Shown: one piece after another, positions 14,622-19,256 of the stretch
Position numbering within the stretch: position 1 is the first letter of the stretch
Layout of the letters: each line of letters starts with the position of its first letter
Source of the DNA: a bacterium
Lineage (GTDB): Bacteria > Armatimonadota > Zipacnadia > Zipacnadales > Zipacnadaceae
DNA: 19,256 bases
NCBI GenBank assembly: GCA_030607655.1
Contig: JAUWJN010000008.1
Location: forward strand, 1 to 19,256
Reading direction: 5' to 3'
Translations under genes and position numbers: made by a program
Notes under the pieces: generated by a model
What the model saw: the letters and a program-made list of their open reading frames with translations, nothing else
What the model was told of the DNA's origin: nothing
Databases searched by the model: none

Positions 14622-15821
14622 CTAATACCAGCCCTTGTCGGCCATAGCTTCCACCAACTCCTGGACGGCCAATGCCCAAGCTGCCGTACGCAGGGGCATC
14701 TCATCGCCCGCGAAGTCCGCCACGCGAGTGAACGTTTCACACATATTTTCTTCCACAGCCTGGTAGGTCTCCTGCTGCTTAGTCATAGTACCTGATTTAG
14801 CTCCTCGCCATTCCAGGTAGGAGGCGACTACTCCCCCGCTGTTGGCCAAGATATCAGGAACCACAGGAATGCCTTTATCCGCCAGGATGGCGTCGGCCTC
14901 TGCCGTCAGAGGATGATTAGCACCCTCCACGATGAGCTTGGCGCTGACGCTATCAGCATTTTCACCGTCCACTACTTCCCCCGAAGCTGCGGGGATTAGC
15001 ACGTCTACCGGCAGGGCCAACAGATCAGCGTTACTTATCGCATTAGCTTGCGACTCTGGTAGGTAGCCCCCGGGCGTGACGTGTTCCATCAGGCCGGCCA
15101 CGTCTAGGCCATTTTCATCATAACGGCCGCCCTCAATATCTGATATCGCCACTATTCGCACGCCCTTGTCGTGGAGAAACTTACAGGTCCAACTACCCAC
15201 ATTGCCAAACCCCTGAACCGCCGCGGTGACCTCCGCCAGCGGCTTACTAATCAATCTCTCCGCAGCCATTTCCACAGCTCTTGCTACACCTCGGCCGGTA
15301 GCCTCCCGGCGCCCCGGTAATCCCCCATTACGGGGCGGCTTGCCGGTCACACTTTCAGGGATATGGGTCTCACCATAAATTATCGCCATATCGCGGGGGT
15401 TGGTGCCCATATCCGGGGCCGGGATGTAGTCTATCGGATAAAAGAATTCCTTGCGAATCATATGTACAAACTCTTTGATGATGCTGTCTTTCTCCAGCAA
15501 GGTCAGTTTCTCTGGATCTGCCTTGATACTGGCTTTGCCCCCGCCAAAGGGCATATTGGTCAGCGCCGTCTTCAGGGACATAAGCTCGGCTAGATTCTGC
15601 GTTTCTTCCAAGGTGACATCAGGATGAAATCTTATGCCGCCTTTAGCTACTCCCCGGGCGGTATTATGGTACACGACATGGGCATCCGCGTAGAAGAACG
15701 AATCACCCAGGGGCAGACTAAGCGCAAAGCTAATCTGCTTCTCGGGCCTTGCCAATAATTGGCGTGCGGGTGCAGGTATCTCAATGATTTTGGAAAGCCT
15801 GTCAAAATCTACAATGGACAT
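14622..15821 (-). CDS. Glu/Leu/Phe/Val dehydrogenase
   Basis: This NAD(P)-dependent amino acid dehydrogenase of about 399 residues interconverts an amino acid, probably glutamate, with its keto acid and ammonia. The first domain has GVAKGGIRFHPDV, the substrate lysine in MSLKTALT, the active-site lysine in MPFGGGKASIKADP and the aspartate in APDMGTNPRDM. The Rossmann segment VQGFGNVGS follows, then GANHPLTAEAD and ILANSGGVVASYLEW. In the active-site signature the usual Gly/Val two residues after the lysine is Ser, a small deviation. I chose ATG at 15821, with AAGGTGAG 10 bases upstream. A GTG at 15836 overlaps that site. Glutamate specificity is likely but not certain. Confidence 0.88.
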   Translation of the reverse strand: MSIVDFDRLSKIIEIPAPARQLLARPEKQISFALSLPLGDSFFYADAHVVYHNTARGVAKGGIRFHPDVTLEETQNLAELMSLKTALTNMPFGGGKASIKADPEKLTLLEKDSIIKEFVHMIRKEFFYPIDYIPAPDMGTNPRDMAIIYGETHIPESVTGKPPRNGGLPGRREATGRGVARAVEMAAERLISKPLAEVTAAVQGFGNVGSWTCKFLHDKGVRIVAISDIEGGRYDENGLDVAGLMEHVTPGGYLPESQANAISNADLLALPVDVLIPAASGEVVDGENADSVSAKLIVEGANHPLTAEADAILADKGIPVVPDILANSGGVVASYLEWRGAKSGTMTKQQETYQAVEENMCETFTRVADFAGDEMPLRTAAWALAVQELVEAMADKGWY

Positions 15822-15890
15822 TGGTGACTCACTCACCTTATGGGTGGAAATGGTCTGCCAGATGTGTCATATGGGCAGCAGGCGTGGGAA

Positions 15891-15941
15891 TTAGACAATC
15901 ACCTTATTGAGCGGATACTCAATGATCCCCTGGGCACCGGC
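15891..15941 (-). pseudogene. orphan 3' tail of hisG beyond the helicase gene
   Basis: This 51-base stretch matches the last 17 codons of hisG (17910-17960) at 45 of 51 bases with no gaps. It encodes AGAQGIIEYPLNKVIV and TAA, against AGAQGIIEYPLNKVIM and TAA. Of six base differences, those in the Gly, Gly, Leu and Val codons and in one Ile are silent or nearly so, and the last codon changes Met to Val. Upstream the frame stays open for at least nine codons but no longer resembles hisG. It and the true hisG end bracket the helicase gene as direct repeats about 2.02 kb apart. Confidence 0.8.
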
Positions 15942-16011
15942 GGTGCGGCTAAGACTGGCGTTGACCAGGCATATGCTCAACGTGTCACAATCTTGGTCTA
16001 GTAGTCAAACA

Positions 16012-17880
16012 CTAACCCCAATGCGCCACGTCTTCACAATACTCCTCGGGAATAGAATCCAAGAACGAGGAACGTTTCGGCGGCTGATAGGAACCTTTCT
16101 GCTGCATGAAACTCTTGGCTGCCGACCTCTTTCGCGCATGAAAAAGATGCACCTCTTCTTTAGCCCTAGTCATTGCCACGTAAAGCAATCGACTCTGTTC
16201 CTCTCTTTGTCGTGAGGCCGTCGAACTTGGCCATAAACCTTCCTCTAACCCGACGACAAATACGTAGTCTTTTTGGAGTCCCTTAACGGCCTCCCGAGTT
16301 AGTATCTGTACCGGTGGGGCTGCAGAATAGGTGCGTGAGACTTCGGCCTCTGCCGCTTCTGCAACATCATCCAGGAAGTGCCTGAGCGATGGCCAAGGTC
16401 GCAGGGCCTTGGCGACTACCGACACAAAGGTAACTACGCCGTCCGAAGGCGCCTCGGCTGCGGCCCGGATTTGTTCGAGCATGCTTGCCACTTCTCCCAA
16501 GAACTCATCGCCCTGTGACGCTGCTTTCTGCAGAGCCGACCACAACGAACGTTCGCCCCGGAATACCGCTTGCCATAGCATGCTGATTCTTCCCAGAACT
16601 TCCTCTCTTGCTTTCACCTTCTCCGGCTTGCGCACGCGTGGCCCAATGTCGCCTAAGGCTCCTCTGTCAACAAGAGATTGAATCAGCTCTCGGCAGCTCA
16701 AACTGTCGTCAGGGTCCTCAAGCCAACGTCTAACAACATCCAGAACCACAAGCCCGCTCGGGGGTTCGCCATAAACGGCGTCGTAGGCAATGTCGCGGTA
16801 CTGGAGTTCTCTGGCGATGTCTGGTATGAATCGCCTGCCCGGAACGATGATAACTGATTGCCCGGAATCTTGCCGCGTCGCGACCATACTCGCGATGATG
16901 CGTGCCTCCTTCTGGTCACTGGCGACGCTGTGGATCGCTATCCTTTGCGCCGAGTCGGACTGGAATTCTGTAACGAACTTCTCGGCCCGTTCAGGATTAT
17001 GCCTTGCGACCATAGCTTCGGCGCCTTGGAAGATGCTTGGAGGACAGCGCCAGCACTTCGAGCGCCTGGAAACGGTGGCCTGCGGTCCAAAATGACGTTC
17101 AAACGACCTGACGAACTCAGGTGAACTCCCACGCCAGGAGTAGATGCTCTGATCGTCGTCACCCACCACGAAAAGCCCATCCTCCTGGCCAGCACTAAGT
17201 AGTCTGATGAACTTGTATTCAGCCGCGTTGATATCCTGGTATTCGTCCACTAGTAGGTTTTTGGCCTTCGCCTGGTACTCTTGAAGAATTGCCTGGTCTT
17301 CCAATAGCTCACAAGCCAACAGGATTTGATCATCGTGGTCAAGGGCGTCACATAAGCGCAGGATCTCCCTATATTGTTCGCAGATATGACACTTCCTTTG
17401 GTCACCAGGATCACATGCTCCCCTTTGCCGACAATCTGCAGTCTCCCTGGCGTATGTACGCTCGCAGCCCGTCAACTGGGCTGCGTCGTCCATTAGAACA
17501 TCCCTCAAGGATACCTGCCTCAAGGCCACTTGGCCCGCCGAGACAACTCGGAAGTCACGAGACAGTCCACACTTCTCGGCGTTTTCAGCAATGATCCGCT
17601 GGCCCAGGCTGTGCATTGTGCAAATTAGCTTGGGCTGCTGCTTCCATGCCACGTAGGATTTGCTAGCGTCGCTCCGGCTTAGCGTCTCCCTCATATTCCT
17701 TGCAGCCGCGCGAGTGAAAGTTATTACAGTGATCTCGTCAGGGTCTACCCCCTCTGCATCCACGAGATACTTGACGCGGCGCGCAAGTGTGTATGTCTTG
17801 CCGGTCCCTGGCCCCGCCAAGATCAGCGCTGGACCCTGGCCCTCGGCAACATCCTGATTTGCTAGGCTTGCGTCCTCCAT
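16012..17880 (-). CDS. UvrD/Rep-like superfamily 1 DNA helicase with a cysteine cluster
   Basis: This protein of about 622 residues is an ATP-driven 3'-5' DNA helicase by family. It shows Walker A AGPGTGKT (22-29), motif Ia ITFTRAAARNM, motif II DEYQD (212-216), motif III GDDDQSIYSWRG (240-251), the C-terminal KGLQKDYVFVVGLEEGLWPS and motif VI LLYVAMTRAKEEVHLF. In motif V the usual histidine context (MHKAKGL) is REAVKGL. Six cysteines (139, 150, 156, 164, 167, 177) sit in an insertion in the first helical subdomain and may bind metal. ATG 17880 is preferred, with AAAGGA 10 bases upstream. ATG 17889 is the alternative. It starts about 30 bases after hisG and is followed by an orphan hisG tail. 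No nuclease or defence partner is adjacent. Confidence 0.85.
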   Translation of the reverse strand: MEDASLANQDVAEGQGPALILAGPGTGKTYTLARRVKYLVDAEGVDPDEITVITFTRAAARNMRETLSRSDASKSYVAWKQQPKLICTMHSLGQRIIAENAEKCGLSRDFRVVSAGQVALRQVSLRDVLMDDAAQLTGCERTYARETADCRQRGACDPGDQRKCHICEQYREILRLCDALDHDDQILLACELLEDQAILQEYQAKAKNLLVDEYQDINAAEYKFIRLLSAGQEDGLFVVGDDDQSIYSWRGSSPEFVRSFERHFGPQATVSRRSKCWRCPPSIFQGAEAMVARHNPERAEKFVTEFQSDSAQRIAIHSVASDQKEARIIASMVATRQDSGQSVIIVPGRRFIPDIARELQYRDIAYDAVYGEPPSGLVVLDVVRRWLEDPDDSLSCRELIQSLVDRGALGDIGPRVRKPEKVKAREEVLGRISMLWQAVFRGERSLWSALQKAASQGDEFLGEVASMLEQIRAAAEAPSDGVVTFVSVVAKALRPWPSLRHFLDDVAEAAEAEVSRTYSAAPPVQILTREAVKGLQKDYVFVVGLEEGLWPSSTASRQREEQSRLLYVAMTRAKEEVHLFHARKRSAAKSFMQQKGSYQPPKRSSFLDSIPEEYCEDVAHWG

Positions 17881-17909
17881 CCGTACCATGTCCTTTTGCA
17901 GACCATCTG

Positions 17910-18890
17910 TTACATAATTACCTTATTCAGCGGATACTCAATGATGCCCTGGGCGCCGGCAGCTTTCAGTTGAGGGATAAGGATGCGCACCTCGTCCGTG
18001 TCCACAATGGTCTCTACTGCTACCCAGTCGCCGTTGGCCAGGGGAGAGACCGTCGGCCGCTTGAGGGCAGGCAGTACGGCTAGCACCGCTTCCAGGTCTT
18101 CGCGAGCCACGTTCATCTTCAAGCCCACCTTCAGTTCCGCGTCCAGCACTCCCTGAAGCAGCAGGGCGATATTCTCAATCTTCTGGCGCTTCCAGGAATC
18201 TTCCCAGGCCTGCGGATTCGCAATGAGTTTGGTGGTGGATTCAAGCACGAGGTCCACTTCCCGCAGATTATTCGCTGCCAGGGTAGCACCGGTCTCCGTG
18301 CCCTCTACAATGGCATCCACCAGGTTGGGGCACTTGGCTTCGGTGGCTCCCCAGGAGAAGATCACGTCCGCACGCACCACGTGCTCAGGCTCAGGCAGGT
18401 ATTGTTTCGTCTCCTCCACCAGCTCTGTGGCTATGCGCTTGCCCGCGAGGTATTCTTTGGTCACCTCCACCAGCTCTGTGGCTATGCGCTTGCCGGCGAG
18501 ATCCTCGCGGCACTGGATATCAGAATCCTCATGGACGGCCAGCACCCACTTGTAGCGCCGCATGCCCTTCTTGGCGTAGATTAGCTCGCAAACCTCCACG
18601 ACCTTATTGACCTTATTGGGTTCCTGCTTCCCCTTATCCTCCACCCCGCACTCCCGAATCCAATCCAGTCCAGTCAGGCCGCAGTCCAGTATCCCCTTGG
18701 CCACATAAGTGGGTATCTCCTGGGCGCGCAGCAGCACACCCCACAGCTCTTCATCATCGAAATCGGGCTTATACTGGCGCTCGTCCACCGATATGCTAAA
18801 ACCCGCCTTGGTGAACATCGCAATAGTAGCCTCCTGGAGACTACCTTTAGGCAAGCCAATGCGCAGTTGTTGTTCAGACACAGCTTTCAT
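17910..18890 (-). CDS. hisG: ATP phosphoribosyltransferase HisG, long form
   Basis: It catalyses the first, committed step of histidine synthesis, joining PRPP to ATP. At 326 residues it is the long form: LRIGLPKGSLQEATIAMF at the N-terminus, the PRPP-binding loop VEGTETGATLAANNL (195-209) and a C-terminal regulatory domain (about 225-326) that in this class binds histidine for feedback inhibition. The long form acts without HisZ. The ATG at 18890 has AGGAGG 7 bases upstream. Residues 131-147 and 148-164 are an in-frame tandem duplication of LAGKRIATELVExTKxY, present once in ordinary HisG, and its effect on activity is unclear. The last 17 codons recur beyond the helicase gene. No other his genes are in the window. 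Confidence 0.9.
   Translation of the reverse strand: MKAVSEQQLRIGLPKGSLQEATIAMFTKAGFSISVDERQYKPDFDDEELWGVLLRAQEIPTYVAKGILDCGLTGLDWIRECGVEDKGKQEPNKVNKVVEVCELIYAKKGMRRYKWVLAVHEDSDIQCREDLAGKRIATELVEVTKEYLAGKRIATELVEETKQYLPEPEHVVRADVIFSWGATEAKCPNLVDAIVEGTETGATLAANNLREVDLVLESTTKLIANPQAWEDSWKRQKIENIALLLQGVLDAELKVGLKMNVAREDLEAVLAVLPALKRPTVSPLANGDWVAVETIVDTDEVRILIPQLKAAGAQGIIEYPLNKVIM
18397..18498 (-). repeat. 51-bp tandem duplication inside hisG
   Basis: Units 18397-18447 and 18448-18498 are head to tail and match at 47 of 51 bases. The unit is 17 codons, so the frame is kept. It covers the GKRIATE strand and the helix after it. Confidence 0.85.
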
Positions 18891-18959
18891 TTACTCCCTC
18901 CTGAACGGAGCCGAAGGGCCGATTAGACAGATTATAGCACATCTTCCGCTCCCGCACTG

Positions 18960-19256
18960 CTACTCTATTGCGTACAGGTCAATGGCGCCCAGCGGCTGGC
19001 TCATGACCTCGGCGGCCCACAGGGGATGGGCTAGGACCGCCGGCTGGCGAAACTGGGCGGCGAATAGATAGAAAGGCAGCGCCGCGCCGGCTACTCGTAG
19101 CCTATCCAGGGCTACTCCCAGCTCGTATAAAGCCCCGCTGTCCACGCTGTTATGGATCACAACGTAGGCCATATTCTCAGGCAGTGCCGTTAGCAGAGTG
19201 TGAGCCTCGGCGGTGGAGAGCATAAAGGGAGCTTCCTCCCGCTTGACCTCCACCAC
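18960..19256 (-). CDS. C-terminal part of an unrecognised protein (partial)
   Basis: An open frame enters from the right edge and stops at TAG 18960-18962, giving 98 or more residues. The segment includes ENMAYVVIHNSVDSGALYELGV and AALPFYLFAAQFRQPAVLAH and ends GAIDLYAIE. It looks like an alternating strand-helix cytoplasmic domain, with no motif I can name. It lies 69 bases upstream of hisG in the same direction and may share its transcript. The start is outside the window. Confidence 0.6.
   Translation of the reverse strand: MVEVKREEAPFMLSTAEAHTLLTALPENMAYVVIHNSVDSGALYELGVALDRLRVAGAALPFYLFAAQFRQPAVLAHPLWAAEVMSQPLGAIDLYAIE

Noticed and set aside
16012..17880. Gabija-type defence system (GajB-like helicase)
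   Set aside because: The helicase is UvrD-like, but no GajA-type ATPase/nuclease gene is adjacent. The neighbours are hisG and an amino acid dehydrogenase.
1..19256. CRISPR array, tRNA-linked attachment site or insertion sequence
   Set aside because: I saw no regularly spaced repeats, no tRNA-like sequence and no transposase or integrase frame. The direct repeats present are tails of protein genes.

Overview
The window is a piece of bacterial chromosome with dense coding, good AGGAGG-type ribosome binding sites and no rRNA, tRNA, CRISPR array, transposase or integrase that I could see. The lineage is uncertain. A ClpC-type Clp ATPase, a lipoprotein with dockerin-like calcium-loop repeats, a Gfo/Idh/MocA oxidoreductase, a xylose-isomerase-like TIM-barrel protein and a URO-D-like protein together suggest an environmental, carbohydrate-using bacterium, possibly of an Armatimonadota- or Chloroflexota-like group. 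This is inference from gene content only.

Layout, left to right. A leftward gene begins at the left edge with a good promoter, followed by a broken small ORF. A PfkB sugar kinase on + (494-1447) faces a leftward fucose/arabinose-isomerase-like gene (1474-2862). Then come leftward clpC with a strong terminator, a branched-chain aminotransferase, a sugar phosphate isomerase/epimerase-like gene and a dockerin-type lipoprotein. Two adjacent but unlike HicA/HicB toxin-antitoxin pairs (9457-10530) lie downstream of the Gfo/Idh/MocA oxidoreductase (10538-11725). Overlapping divergent promoters separate that gene from the rightward URO-D-family gene (11863-12906). A REP-like palindrome cluster follows, then a leftward MATE transporter, a Glu/Leu/Phe/Val dehydrogenase, a UvrD-like helicase with an unusual cysteine cluster, hisG (long, regulated form) and the end of an unrecognised gene running off the right edge.

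The most notable signal is a repeated architecture. At three separate loci the last 12-19 codons of a gene, including its stop codon, recur a short distance downstream as an orphan tail, in the same orientation and reading frame. The tail of hisG recurs beyond the UvrD-like helicase (45 of 51 bases, five of six changes silent). The tail of the oxidoreductase recurs twice, once after each hic pair. The tail of the URO-D-like gene recurs after the REP-like cluster. The accessory DNA is therefore bracketed by direct repeats of a gene's 3' end. This resembles integration at 3' gene ends with restoration of the target, although no recombinase is present, so tandem duplication followed by deletion remains an alternative. 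hisG itself also carries an in-frame 51-bp tandem duplication, and clpC has a middle domain in which the usual UVR motif is not recognisable and a leader hairpin that could hide its ribosome binding site.
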